Shown here: positions 24,090-32,480 of the stretch, piece by piece | How positions within the stretch are numbered: the first letter of the stretch is position 1 | Layout: every line of letters starts with the position of its first letter | NCBI GenBank assembly: GCA_910577925.1 | Contig: CAJTOI010000022.1 | Span: forward strand, 1 to 54,160 | DNA: 54,160 nt | From: an uncultured Roseburia sp. | Lineage (GTDB): Bacteria; Bacillota; Clostridia; Lachnospirales; Lachnospiraceae | Direction: 5' to 3' | The notes under the pieces: model-generated | The model's database searches: none | The model's input: only the letters and a program-made list of their open reading frames with translations | Told to the model about the DNA's origin: nothing | Position numbers and translations under genes: made by a program

Positions 24090-25292
24090 CTATTCCACAC
24101 TTAATATATGTCCCATCCGCGCCTGCTTTGTTTTCAGATAAAACAAATCAAAGGGCGTGGCTGCTACCTGAATCGGTATGCGCTCCGTAATCTCCATTCC
24201 GTAATCCGCAAGCTGATAGACCTTATCCGGATTATTGGTCAGAAGCCGGAGTGTTTTTACTCCCAAATCCTTTAAAATCTGTGCGCCGATGTAGTACTCG
24301 CGCTCGTCGCCGTCGAACCCCAGCGCAAGATTCGCGTCTAAGGTATCCATTCCGCCATCCTGCAGTTCATAGGCCCGCAGCTTGTTCAAAAGGCCGATTC
24401 CGCGCCCCTCCTGGCGCATATACAAAAGAATCCCGCGTCCTTCCTTCTCAATCTGCGTCATGGCCGCCGCCAGCTGTTCCCCGCAGTCGCACTTTAAGGA
24501 ACCGAACGCATCCCCGGTCAGGCACTCCGAATGCACTCTGGCAAGCACGTCGGCGCCGTCCCCGATCTCCCCCTTCACCAGCGCCACATGATGCTCCCCG
24601 TTGACCAGATTTCGGTATCCGTATGCCCGGAACTCGCCGTATTTCGTCGGCAGCTTTGTGACTGCGGCGCACTCCACAAGCTTCTCGTGCTTTTTGCGGT
24701 AATCTTTCAGCGCCTGAATCGTGATAAACGAGAGCTTCCATTTTTCCGCCAGCGCATGAAGCTCCGGCGTGCGCATCATTGTCCCGTCCTCCCGCATGAT
24801 CTCACAGCAGAGCCCGCACTCTTTTAACCCGGCAAGCCGCATCAGATCCACTGTGGCCTCGGTGTGTCCCTCGCGCTCCAAAACGCCGTTTTTCTTAGCC
24901 AGAAGTGGAAACATATGACCCGGTCTGCGGAAGTCTTCGGGCTTTGCCCCCTCTGCAACACAGTGCATTGCGGTCATGCTGCGCTCCGCAGCCGAAATCC
25001 CGGTCGTGGTTCCCGCATAGTCGATCGACACCGTAAACGCCGTCTCGTGGTTATCCGTATTGCTTTCGACCATCTGGGGCAGGCCAAGCTGTCTGCAATA
25101 GCGCTCCGACATCGGCATACAGATCAATCCCCTGCCGTGCGTCGCCATAAAATTAATATTCTCCGTCGTCGCCGCTTCCGCCGAACAGATAAAATCCCCC
25201 TCGTTCTCCCGGTCTTCATCGTCCGTCACAAGGATTATCTTTCCCGCCCGCAAATCCGCAAGCGCCTGCTCCACCGTCTGAAATTCTGACAT
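24090..25292 (-). CDS. ribBA: Bifunctional DHBP synthase / GTP cyclohydrolase II
   Basis: About 400 aa. The N-terminal half is 3,4-dihydroxy-2-butanone 4-phosphate synthase (DDEDRENEGDFICSAE, HGRGLICMPM, GHTEATVDL). The C-terminal half is GTP cyclohydrolase II, with zinc ligands in HSECLTGDAFGSLKCDCG and the catalytic region GRGILLYMRQEGRGIGL. It supplies both riboflavin precursors, from ribulose 5-phosphate and GTP. The start is the ATG at 25292 after GGAGGG; the frame extends further upstream without a ribosome site. Confidence 0.97.
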   Translation of the reverse strand: MSEFQTVEQALADLRAGKIILVTDDEDRENEGDFICSAEAATTENINFMATHGRGLICMPMSERYCRQLGLPQMVESNTDNHETAFTVSIDYAGTTTGISAAERSMTAMHCVAEGAKPEDFRRPGHMFPLLAKKNGVLEREGHTEATVDLMRLAGLKECGLCCEIMREDGTMMRTPELHALAEKWKLSFITIQALKDYRKKHEKLVECAAVTKLPTKYGEFRAYGYRNLVNGEHHVALVKGEIGDGADVLARVHSECLTGDAFGSLKCDCGEQLAAAMTQIEKEGRGILLYMRQEGRGIGLLNKLRAYELQDGGMDTLDANLALGFDGDEREYYIGAQILKDLGVKTLRLLTNNPDKVYQLADYGMEITERIPIQVAATPFDLFYLKTKQARMGHILSVE

Positions 25293-25317
25293 ATCTTCTC
25301 CCTCCGTTCTCACACTT

Positions 25318-25962
25318 TTACAAAAATCCCCGGGCCGCAAGAAATTCCCGCGTGACGCCGCCTTCTTTCCCGCCGTCATCCATGCCCAGATAATGCCTCA
25401 CATATTTTCCGATACAGTCCGTCTCCAGATTGACGATATCCCCCGGCCCCTTCTCCGAAAGCGTCGTCTGCGCCGCCGTATGCGGAATCACGGACACCGA
25501 AAAGCCGTCCGCGGAAACGTCCGCCACCGTCAGGCTGATACCGTCGACGGCGACGGACCCCTTCCGGATAATACCGGACATCAGCCCCGCAGCCTCCACA
25601 CGGTACCAGACCGCAATCGCGTCCCGCTTCACATCGCGGATTCTTCCCGTGCCGTCAATGTGGCCGCTGACAATGTGTCCGCCGAATCGCCCGTCCGCCG
25701 GCATCGCCCGCTCCAAATTCACGCGGCTTCCGCGCCCCAGGCTTTTTATCGACGAGCGCTCCAGCGTCTCATGCATCACATCCACGCAAAATGCGGCTGC
25801 CGAAAACTCCGTGACCGTCAGGCAGATTCCGTTGACCGCAATGCTGTCGCCGCGTTTTACGTCTTTCATAATTTCCGCGGCTCCTATTTTAAAGCGGGCA
25901 TAGGATGCCGTTTTCTGCACTTCCAAAACCTTTCCCACTTCCTCGATAATCCCAGTAAACAT
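25318..25962 (-). CDS. ribE: Riboflavin synthase, alpha subunit
   Basis: About 214 aa, two tandem lumazine-binding barrels. Each repeat has the expected core: GDSIAVNGICLTV with FCVDVMHETLERSS in the first, and GSVAVDGISLTVADVS with FSVSVIPHTAAQTTL in the second. The N-terminus MFTGIIEEVG is canonical, so the ATG at 25962 is chosen over an in-frame ATG four codons earlier that would overlap ribD. It trimerises and dismutates lumazine to riboflavin. The tail (YLGMDDGGKEGGVTREF) is slightly longer than usual. Confidence 0.96.
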   Translation of the reverse strand: MFTGIIEEVGKVLEVQKTASYARFKIGAAEIMKDVKRGDSIAVNGICLTVTEFSAAAFCVDVMHETLERSSIKSLGRGSRVNLERAMPADGRFGGHIVSGHIDGTGRIRDVKRDAIAVWYRVEAAGLMSGIIRKGSVAVDGISLTVADVSADGFSVSVIPHTAAQTTLSEKGPGDIVNLETDCIGKYVRHYLGMDDGGKEGGVTREFLAARGFL

Positions 25963-25970
25963 TTTCCCTC

Positions 25971-27077
25971 TCATTCTGCCGTCTGCGGCGGCATAAGCAT
26001 GTAACCCGTAATCAGAATATCCTCTCCCACCGGCCGTACCCTGATATCCGAAAGCCGATACGCCTCCTGCGGCGTCCGGACGCCGATGCCCTCCACCGGT
26101 GTCTTTGCCCCGGCGCCTCCGAATACTTTCGGCGCGATATAGGCGTACGTTTCCTGAACAATTCCCGCGCGAAGCGCCGCGGCTCCGAGTGTCCCTCCGC
26201 CCTCGAGAAGGATGCTGTCAATTCCCCGTTTTCCGAGCGCTTCCATAAGAGCCTGCAGGTCAATCCCGTCTTCCTGCCGCGGGAGCACCAGCAGCTCGCA
26301 GCCCGCGCGTTTGTATACCTCCTGCCGGCCGGCGTCCCCGCAGGCAGTCGCGATAATCGTCGTCTGCCGTCCCGCCGTTCTTACGATTCCCGCGTCGGGC
26401 GGCGTGCGCAGCCCGGTATCGCAGATGATGCGCACCGGGTCTCTTCCGTCCGGCAGGCGGCAATTAAGCCTCGGGTCGTCCGCGAGCACGGTTCCCACTC
26501 CCACCATAATCCCCCGCCGCTCATGCCGCAGCCGCTGTACCTGCTCCCGCGCCGCCTCCCCCGTAATCCACTTGGACGCTCCGCTCGCCGTCGCGATCTT
26601 TCCGTCCAGCGTCATCGCATACTTGAACGTCACATAGGGCCGCCCGGTCTTTATATAATGAAAGAAAATGCGGTTCTGTTCCTCGCATAATCCGCGCAGA
26701 ACCCCCGCCTCCACACGCACTCCCTGCTGCCCGAGCAGCTTGATGCCCTTCCCCGCCACCAGCGGATTCGGGTCCGCCGCCCCAATCACCACACGGCTGA
26801 TACCGGCCTCAAGAATCGCCTCCGTGCAGGGCGGCGTCCTGCCGTAATGGCAGCACGGTTCGAGCGTCACATAGAGCGTCGCTCCTGCCGGGTCCTCCCT
26901 GCAGTCTGCGAGCGCATTGCGCTCCGCATGTGCTTCTCCGCAGCGTCTGTGATATCCTCGGCCGATGATACGTCCGTCTTTTACGATGACCGCTCCGACG
27001 ACCGGGTTCGGCGCAGTCCATCCTCTCCCGCGCTCCGCCAGCTCTATCGCCTCCCGCATATATTCCTCGTCTGTCAT
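25971..27077 (-). CDS. ribD: Riboflavin biosynthesis deaminase/reductase
   Basis: 368 aa bifunctional enzyme. The N-terminal deaminase has zinc ligands HAERNAL and PCCHYGRTPPC. The C-terminal NADPH-dependent reductase begins at about residue 145 (RPYVTFKYAMTLDGKIAT, then WITGEAAREQVQRLRHER and LLEGGGTLGAAAL). It is the first gene of the operon, downstream of the FMN riboswitch, with AGGAGGGG before the ATG. The ribosome site is preceded within about 30 nt by a terminator-like hairpin, so translation and transcription of the operon are tightly gated. Confidence 0.96.
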   Translation of the reverse strand: MTDEEYMREAIELAERGRGWTAPNPVVGAVIVKDGRIIGRGYHRRCGEAHAERNALADCREDPAGATLYVTLEPCCHYGRTPPCTEAILEAGISRVVIGAADPNPLVAGKGIKLLGQQGVRVEAGVLRGLCEEQNRIFFHYIKTGRPYVTFKYAMTLDGKIATASGASKWITGEAAREQVQRLRHERRGIMVGVGTVLADDPRLNCRLPDGRDPVRIICDTGLRTPPDAGIVRTAGRQTTIIATACGDAGRQEVYKRAGCELLVLPRQEDGIDLQALMEALGKRGIDSILLEGGGTLGAAALRAGIVQETYAYIAPKVFGGAGAKTPVEGIGVRTPQEAYRLSDIRVRPVGEDILITGYMLMPPQTAE

Positions 27078-27103
27078 ATGCCCCTCCTGATTTCCGCAGA
27101 TAC

Positions 27104-27140
27104 AAAAACAGCCCCAAACATTCGCAAATGTTCAGGGCTG
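27104..27140 (-). terminator. Second terminator-like hairpin just before ribD
   Basis: CAGCCC/GGGCTG and AACATT/AATGTT pair around an internal CA/CA loop (27109-27140). On the minus strand the stem is followed by TTTTTGT, then by the ribD ribosome site. It is distinct from the riboswitch terminator at 27285-27314. Confidence 0.65.
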
Positions 27141-27200
27141 CCCTTTCTCACACAAAACGCTTTGCCTTCTGCGGCATACACCTCTGCACGGGGCGCGCAA

Positions 27201-27230
27201 TCGAGTAGGGAAGAGTTTCTCCCTACTCGA
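27201..27230. repeat. Large palindrome inside the rib leader
   Basis: TCGAGTAGGGA (27201-27211) pairs perfectly with TCCCTACTCGA (27220-27230), and flanking GCGCG/CGCGC extends the stem to roughly 27193-27236. It has no T-run. It lies between the two terminators of the rib leader and resembles an inserted palindromic repeat unit rather than part of the riboswitch. Confidence 0.6.
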
Positions 27231-27284
27231 CGCGCGGGGCACACGTTGCGTAAGCAACAATTTCATCTGTGCGCCCCTGCGCAT

Positions 27285-27314
27285 AAAAAAGTCCTGGAAT
27301 ATCAATTCCAGGAC
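27285..27314 (-). terminator. Riboswitch-controlled terminator of the rib operon
   Basis: GTCCTGGAAT (27291-27300) and ATTCCAGGAC (27305-27314) form a perfect 10-bp stem, followed on the minus strand by TTTTTT. It lies about 50 nt downstream of the FMN aptamer, the usual position for the expression platform. Confidence 0.85.
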
Positions 27315-27361
27315 ATACGATACGCGGCCGCTCCGGCAGAGCCGTGCTCTGCAAAACGCTT

Positions 27362-27489
27362 CTCTCTTCTTTCATCCAGACTGTACTGTCGGCTTCGGAA
27401 TCTCACCGAATCATGCCCCGTCAGCGCTGCTGACGGTAGGCTCGTGGGCTTTACCACCGGTAGGGACTTGCACCCTGCCCTGAAGATTC
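27362..27489 (-). ncRNA. FMN riboswitch (RFN element)
   Basis: On the minus strand the aptamer opens with AGGGCAGGGTG, followed by the conserved core GATTCGGTGAGATTCCG, then GCCGACAGTA and CAGTCTGGATG, ending in AAAGAAG. All conserved RFN helices are identifiable. It binds FMN and should favour the terminator at 27285-27314, repressing ribD-ribE-ribBA-ribH when flavin is plentiful. Confidence 0.96.
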
Positions 27490-27506
27490 TTTTTATTTCT
27501 TCTCTA

Positions 27507-27534
27507 AGTATAACACTTTATCCCGTGCTGTCAA
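27507..27534 (-). promoter_or_regulatory. Promoter of the riboflavin operon
   Basis: On the minus strand TTGACA (27529-27534), 16-bp spacer, TATACT (27507-27512). Transcription should begin near 27499, about 10 nt before the RFN element. Confidence 0.8.
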
Positions 27535-27588
27535 GTCCCTACCGGCACGCGCCTCAAGTCCCGGCGGCACGCGGCCGCCGGGAGCACT

Positions 27589-28926
27589 CTACCGGTCTCT
27601 GAAATAGGTATCCATATAGGTGAGATAAAACTCCCAGTCCGCCGCCTCCATATCGTGCCACCCGGAGCGGACGTGATACCCCATCGACTCACACCAGAGC
27701 GGCGTGTCGACCGGCGGCTGTTCCTCGCTGTCGGGCAATACGGGAAGACCGTACAGCGCAAATGCATCTTTGGCTGCCATCAGCCCGTTCCATGCTCCCT
27801 GCGGATCGGCCCAAAGGTCATCCTCTGCGCTGGCAACATACAAAAGCCGCGGTGCGACTGCCGCAAGCAGAAGATTCTGGTCAACCGGAAGCTCGTTTTC
27901 GTTTTTCCCGTACTGCGCATATTTCGAGCAGAACCAGTGCGGAAACACTTTGTTGATGCTGCAAACGGTCTCTCCGCGGTTTCCGCGGCTTAAGCTCGCG
28001 CCGGAATTTCCGGAATCGTTTGAGATCACCATGCCGATTCTGGTATCGTTCACACCTGCCCAGATTGCCGCTTTACCAAGCCTTGAGTGGCCGACTGCTG
28101 CAATATGCGCCGCGTCAATGCCCTCATCCGTCACAAGATAGTCAATCCCACGCATCAGGCCGAACGCCCACGCACCGACCGCCTTAAACTCCTCCTCGTC
28201 AAACAGTGAGATCACGCGCGTGCCGTAAGCATCCCTGTTGTCCGGCGCAAAATCGCCGGAATATATCGTGGCCACCGCATACCCTCTTGCAATCGAATCG
28301 CGGATATTCCAGCGGTATGCCCTACCGCCGCGCTCCTCCTGTATCTTCTCGTCGTCCGCGTCATACGAATAGGATACGAGAATGTTACCGTCGTCAAGCG
28401 CCGCATGGTTCCCGCCGGTATTAAGTCCTATGACCACCGGAGAAGGCGTGCCGGTATTCGGCAGATACAAAAGCATCAGCGCATCCGAGCTGCCCTTTCC
28501 GGTCGACACCGTGATGCGTATCTGCTTTCGGATCGCCGCTCCGTCCAGCGCCTCGCCCTCCTCCACAACCTCAAACGATGTCTCAAAGCCGTCTTTGGGC
28601 AGCGGACCATACACATTCTCTTCGAACAGTTCCAAGATCTGTTCCCGGCGCGCCTCAAACTGCTGCGTGTCCGTAATCACGGTTCCGTCCTCCGCCGCGA
28701 GCACCTCCGGAAGCGTGGAGTAATCCCTCTCCCCGCCCGTCACATACGCCTTCTGCTTCTCGGACAGCTCAACTTTCATATTGCTGGTCGCGGCCAGAAG
28801 ATTCTGCCACGGCAGCATCGAATGCAGAAAGGCGATCAGCCCTCCGATCAGAAGCAAAATCAGCCCGATCAGTCCAAGCGGAATCCAATACCACCGAAAT
28901 CTTCTCTTTGTTCTTTCTTCCTTCAT
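27589..28926 (-). CDS. Membrane-anchored CE15-like (glucuronoyl esterase-type) hydrolase
   Basis: 445 aa. A basic start and one strong hydrophobic helix (about 14-34) anchor it with the rest outside the cell. The alpha/beta-hydrolase body contains landmarks of carbohydrate esterase family 15: nucleophile Ser in VGHSRLGKAA, then RGNRGETVCSINKVFPHWFC and a C-terminal SGWHDMEAADWEFYL with the likely catalytic His. CE15 enzymes cleave ester links between glucuronic acid of xylan and lignin; bacterial relatives are diverse, so the substrate here is uncertain. The start follows AAGGAGG. No xylanase gene is near. A GC-rich stem at 27560-27582 after the stop may end transcription, but it lacks a T-run. 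Confidence 0.8.
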   Translation of the reverse strand: MKEERTKRRFRWYWIPLGLIGLILLLIGGLIAFLHSMLPWQNLLAATSNMKVELSEKQKAYVTGGERDYSTLPEVLAAEDGTVITDTQQFEARREQILELFEENVYGPLPKDGFETSFEVVEEGEALDGAAIRKQIRITVSTGKGSSDALMLLYLPNTGTPSPVVIGLNTGGNHAALDDGNILVSYSYDADDEKIQEERGGRAYRWNIRDSIARGYAVATIYSGDFAPDNRDAYGTRVISLFDEEEFKAVGAWAFGLMRGIDYLVTDEGIDAAHIAAVGHSRLGKAAIWAGVNDTRIGMVISNDSGNSGASLSRGNRGETVCSINKVFPHWFCSKYAQYGKNENELPVDQNLLLAAVAPRLLYVASAEDDLWADPQGAWNGLMAAKDAFALYGLPVLPDSEEQPPVDTPLWCESMGYHVRSGWHDMEAADWEFYLTYMDTYFRDR

Positions 28927-28971
28927 AAAATCCTCCTTTTCTCCTTTGTGTTTGTTTTGTTAAATCATAAT

Positions 28972-30138
28972 TTATTTTACAAAAGCTTTGTCCACCTTTG
29001 TTACCACAAAATAATTCTCCCCGAGCCGTTCCCTGACCCGCTCCTGCACCAGCTGCATCAGCGCTTCATCGCGGATCGAAAACCGAAACGGTACCAGCAG
29101 GTCAAAGATCAGGTTCGTGTGCGTCTGCCCCATCACCACCCTGAAATCATGCATCGAAATCACCGGATCAATCTCCCCTATCAGCTCCGTAACGGTTTCT
29201 CTGAGCTCCCGCACATGCTCGTCCGCCGTCACAATCGGATCCATATGTATCGTCGCGTCACAGCCCAGCTGCGTCCGCAGTTCATTTTCCACATTGTCAA
29301 TCACATCATGTATCGCGAGAAGATTCCCCTCCGCCGCGACCTCCGCATGCAGAGATATCATCTGCCGCCCCGGCCCGTAGTCATGCACAATCAAATCATG
29401 CATGCCGCGGATCTCCTCATGCTCCGTTACGATCTCTTCAATCCGATTCACAAACTCTTCCTCCGGCGCCTGTCCCAGCAGTGGATTCAAGGTTTCTTTT
29501 GCCGCCTCAATCCCTGTAAAGAGGATAAAAATACCAACCAGTACGCCGCAGTATCCGTCAATCTGCACACCCGTATAGTGGCCGACCAGCGCCGCACACA
29601 GCACCACCGCCGTCGCACACATATCGCCGAGGCTGTCCGCACCGGTTGCGCGCATTGCCGCCGAGCCGATCCGCTTCCCGATCCGATAATTATAGCAGGC
29701 CATATATAGCTTGACCAGAATCGATGCCGCCAGAATCACAAGAATCAGCACCGAGAACTCCGTCTTTTCCGGATCGCGGATTTTTGCAGCGGAATCCCGA
29801 ATTAATTCATAGGCCATCAGAAGAATCGCCGCAGCCACACACAGTCCGGAGATGTACTCAATGCGCCCATGTCCGAACGGGTGCTCGGAATCCGGCTTTG
29901 CACCCGCCATCTTAAATCCCAGCAAAGTCACAAGAGAGGACGCCGCATCCGAAAGATTATTAAATGCATCCGCAGTAACGGCGATCGAATTGCTGATTCT
30001 TCCAGCCGCGAATTTTCCCGTAAACAGACATATATTCAGAAAGATTCCGACAAGTCCGCAGAGAATCCCGTACGCTCTGCGCATCTCTCCCTTATCATCC
30101 TTCTCATGAATAAACAATCCTGCCAACCATGTTACCAT
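28972..30138 (-). CDS. Cation diffusion facilitator, Mn-type signature
   Basis: 388 aa inner-membrane exporter with six helices and a long cytosolic C-terminal domain. It has HPFGHGRIEYIS after helix 3. The transport site residues are Asn-Asp in helix 2 (FNNLSD) and Asp-Asp in helix 5 (ADSLGD). In the CDF classification ND/DD is associated with manganese, whereas HD/HD marks zinc, so Mn export is inferred. The cytosolic part is longer than in FieF (about 390 versus 300 aa) and appears to hold two metal-binding-fold repeats. It lies 15 bp after lepB, probably in one transcript. Confidence 0.88.
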   Translation of the reverse strand: MVTWLAGLFIHEKDDKGEMRRAYGILCGLVGIFLNICLFTGKFAAGRISNSIAVTADAFNNLSDAASSLVTLLGFKMAGAKPDSEHPFGHGRIEYISGLCVAAAILLMAYELIRDSAAKIRDPEKTEFSVLILVILAASILVKLYMACYNYRIGKRIGSAAMRATGADSLGDMCATAVVLCAALVGHYTGVQIDGYCGVLVGIFILFTGIEAAKETLNPLLGQAPEEEFVNRIEEIVTEHEEIRGMHDLIVHDYGPGRQMISLHAEVAAEGNLLAIHDVIDNVENELRTQLGCDATIHMDPIVTADEHVRELRETVTELIGEIDPVISMHDFRVVMGQTHTNLIFDLLVPFRFSIRDEALMQLVQERVRERLGENYFVVTKVDKAFVK

Positions 30139-30153
30139 AGCGTTCCCCCGCCT

Positions 30154-30732
30154 TTACTCCAGCTTTCCCATATTCTTAAGCGGCCAGTAGACCACCTGCG
30201 CCCTGCCCAGAATCTTATCCGTATGTACATAGGTATTCGTCCAGTATCTTGCATCCCATGAGTCATTCCGGTTATCCCCCAGTACCAGATACGAATCCTC
30301 CGGTATTTCAAAGTGGAAATCCCCCGTCGCCACCGTCCATGTCTCTTTCAGATAATTCTCCTCCATCGCTTCCTCGGCGCCGTTAATATAAATCTTTCCC
30401 TCGGTGATATCCACCGTCTCCCCCGGAAGTCCGATGATCCGCTTTACATAGAGTTCTTCCTCATCATCCGGGTAGCGGAATATCACAATATCGCCGCGGT
30501 CCGGTTCATCCTTAATATATGCCAGCCGATTGCCGATGAGCCGGTCCCCCGGCATAATGGTATTCTCCATAGACCCCGTCGGCACATCCGCATTGATAAT
30601 GACATAATTCTTCAGCAGCAGCGCAAACAGCAGTGCTCCGCCGAAATAAATCACCCAGCTTATCAGCTCTCTGACCACCGGATTCATCTCCCTGTGTCTC
30701 CCCTTTATCGTTTCCCGATTTTCGTTTTCCAT
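30154..30732 (-). CDS. lepB: Signal peptidase I
   Basis: 192 aa membrane protease that removes signal peptides from secreted proteins. One N-terminal helix (WVIYFGGALLFALLLK) is followed by the outside domain with catalytic Ser in VPTGSMENTI and Lys in YVKRIIGLPGE, plus GDNRNDSWDARYW. This is the short Gram-positive form. It lies between the MFS/spermidine-synthase-like gene and the CDF gene on the same strand. Several such paralogues are usual in clostridia. Confidence 0.94.
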   Translation of the reverse strand: MENENRETIKGRHREMNPVVRELISWVIYFGGALLFALLLKNYVIINADVPTGSMENTIMPGDRLIGNRLAYIKDEPDRGDIVIFRYPDDEEELYVKRIIGLPGETVDITEGKIYINGAEEAMEENYLKETWTVATGDFHFEIPEDSYLVLGDNRNDSWDARYWTNTYVHTDKILGRAQVVYWPLKNMGKLE

Positions 30733-30787
30733 TTATGTATACTCCGCGTTTCTGTTTGCCGTTTTAAAAGTTCCGTCGGAAGGCTGC

Positions 30788-32389
30788 TTACACAGCCTTC
30801 AAAATCCCCTTGATCCCCTGTTCCTTAAACACTTCCTTATAATAACCCAGCTCATCCCGGATAATCTCGTCGATGACCTTCATGCCGAGCACCTCCACCG
30901 GCGCCTTGTCGTCCGTCAGAATCCGTTCGCCGCCCTCATAAGCCGCAAGCTCCCCGGACACGCTCTGCATCAGTTCCTTTAACGCAGGTATCTCACACCG
31001 CTCTACATTCGCGGCAAAACGCGCGAGCACCTCGGGATTATTCGCGGCAAAAAGTTCACGGTTGGTCGCATGCTTCACGTCCACGGTGCAGACCTCCCCG
31101 AACACGCTCGCGATCGTATCGGAAAGATAGGCATTGATGCTCTCCGCCCCGTCCGATTTCATATTCATATTGACAACCATCACGCCGTCCTCGTTCAGAT
31201 GCGCCTGTACCAGCATAAAAAATTCCACGGAAGACATCTGAAACGGAATCGTGATATCCTGGTAAGCGTCCACCATAATTACATCGTATTTCTTGTCCAC
31301 CGCCTGCAAATATGCGCGTCCGTCATAGGTTGCGACCGGCACGGACTCCGGAAGCCCGAAATGCTCTCCCGCCAGCTCCGTAATCTTTCGGTCGATTTCC
31401 ACGCCTTCCACCGAGACATTGTCAAAATAATTCAGACACTGCCTGGCATATGTTCCGGTTCCCATCCCAAGCACCAGCACATCAAGCGTTTCCTTCTCCC
31501 CGGCGCCTGCCATAAACGGAGCGGCAAGCGCGTAATCGTAGTACATCCCCGTCAGGCCCTCATCTTTCATCGCGATCGACTGTACGCCGAACAAAACATT
31601 GGTCGACAGAATTACGCTGTCGCCGCTGTCTTTCACCTGCAGATAATTGTAGACAGACTCCCCCTCGTAAATCAGGTCGTCATCCCAAAATGCAAAGCCG
31701 CTCAGACTGCTGAGCACAGCGCTTATCCAAAGCACATGTATCGCAAAAGAACAAAACGCGAACTTAATCCCGCGGCTGGCAAAATATACGATCGCAAGCA
31801 CCAGAAGAATCGCGGCAAAAATCATAAACGTCATGGCGGTACCAACTGCGGGAATCGTCACAAACGTCGGCAGAAATGTCCCGAGAATGCTCCCTATCGT
31901 GTTAAACGCCCCCAAAGTCCCGACCGTCGTCCCGCTCTTCTCAAGGCTGTTCACCGTGTAGCGCACCAGAGACGGCGTCACCGTTCCGAGCAGAAAAAGC
32001 GGATACACGAAAAGGACCATACAGGAAATAAACGCCGCCACCACAAGAAATCCGTTGCTTACCGTCAGCACCAGCAGCGCCGATATCCCCAGAACTATGT
32101 ACTTTCCCACCAGCGGAATCAGCCCGATCCAGATTGCCGCCACCACAAATCTTCCGTACAGCTTGTCCGGATTCGGATCTCTGTCGGCGCTCTTTCCGCC
32201 CCAGATATTTCCAAGCGCCATCGCGATCATAATTGTTCCGATAATAATCGTCCAGACAATCTGCGACGAAGAAAAATAAGGGGCCAACAGACGACTGGCC
32301 CCAAGTTCCACAGCCATCACAGACATTCCGGAAAAAAATTCCGTCAGATACAGATAATATTTGTTTTCCAAGATACTTGAATGCTCCAT
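30788..32389 (-). CDS. Fused membrane transporter-like / spermidine synthase-like protein
   Basis: About 533 aa. The first 240 residues are hydrophobic with roughly seven to eight helices (FFSGMSVMAVELGASRLLAP, LGAFNTIGSILGTFLPTF). The remainder is a soluble Rossmann domain like spermidine synthase: LVLGMGTGTYARQC (SAM-type loop), VEGVEIDRKI, and YDVIMVDAYQDI. Such fusions are widespread in bacteria, but polyamine synthesis has not been shown for most of them. There is no SAM decarboxylase gene in the window. The start at 32389 follows GGAGGGG. Catalysis on a membrane or exported substrate is possible. Confidence 0.82.
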   Translation of the reverse strand: MEHSSILENKYYLYLTEFFSGMSVMAVELGASRLLAPYFSSSQIVWTIIIGTIMIAMALGNIWGGKSADRDPNPDKLYGRFVVAAIWIGLIPLVGKYIVLGISALLVLTVSNGFLVVAAFISCMVLFVYPLFLLGTVTPSLVRYTVNSLEKSGTTVGTLGAFNTIGSILGTFLPTFVTIPAVGTAMTFMIFAAILLVLAIVYFASRGIKFAFCSFAIHVLWISAVLSSLSGFAFWDDDLIYEGESVYNYLQVKDSGDSVILSTNVLFGVQSIAMKDEGLTGMYYDYALAAPFMAGAGEKETLDVLVLGMGTGTYARQCLNYFDNVSVEGVEIDRKITELAGEHFGLPESVPVATYDGRAYLQAVDKKYDVIMVDAYQDITIPFQMSSVEFFMLVQAHLNEDGVMVVNMNMKSDGAESINAYLSDTIASVFGEVCTVDVKHATNRELFAANNPEVLARFAANVERCEIPALKELMQSVSGELAAYEGGERILTDDKAPVEVLGMKVIDEIIRDELGYYKEVFKEQGIKGILKAV

Positions 32390-32480
32390 ATAACCCCTCC
32401 GTTTCATTCCCCGCAGAACGGAGACATAAAAGATTCTCCGCTCTACCGCTTTTACAGCATTATCGGTATTTTAGCACACT

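Noticed and set aside
28405..29709. 434-codon plus-strand frame opposite the CE15-like and CDF genes
   Set aside because: It spans two well-supported genes and their gap, has no ribosome site, and is antisense-like in composition.
31070..32380. 436-codon plus-strand frame opposite the MFS/spermidine-synthase-like gene
   Set aside because: Composition is dominated by His, Arg and Gln, as expected for antisense of a GC-rich coding frame. The opposite strand has clear domains and a good ribosome site.
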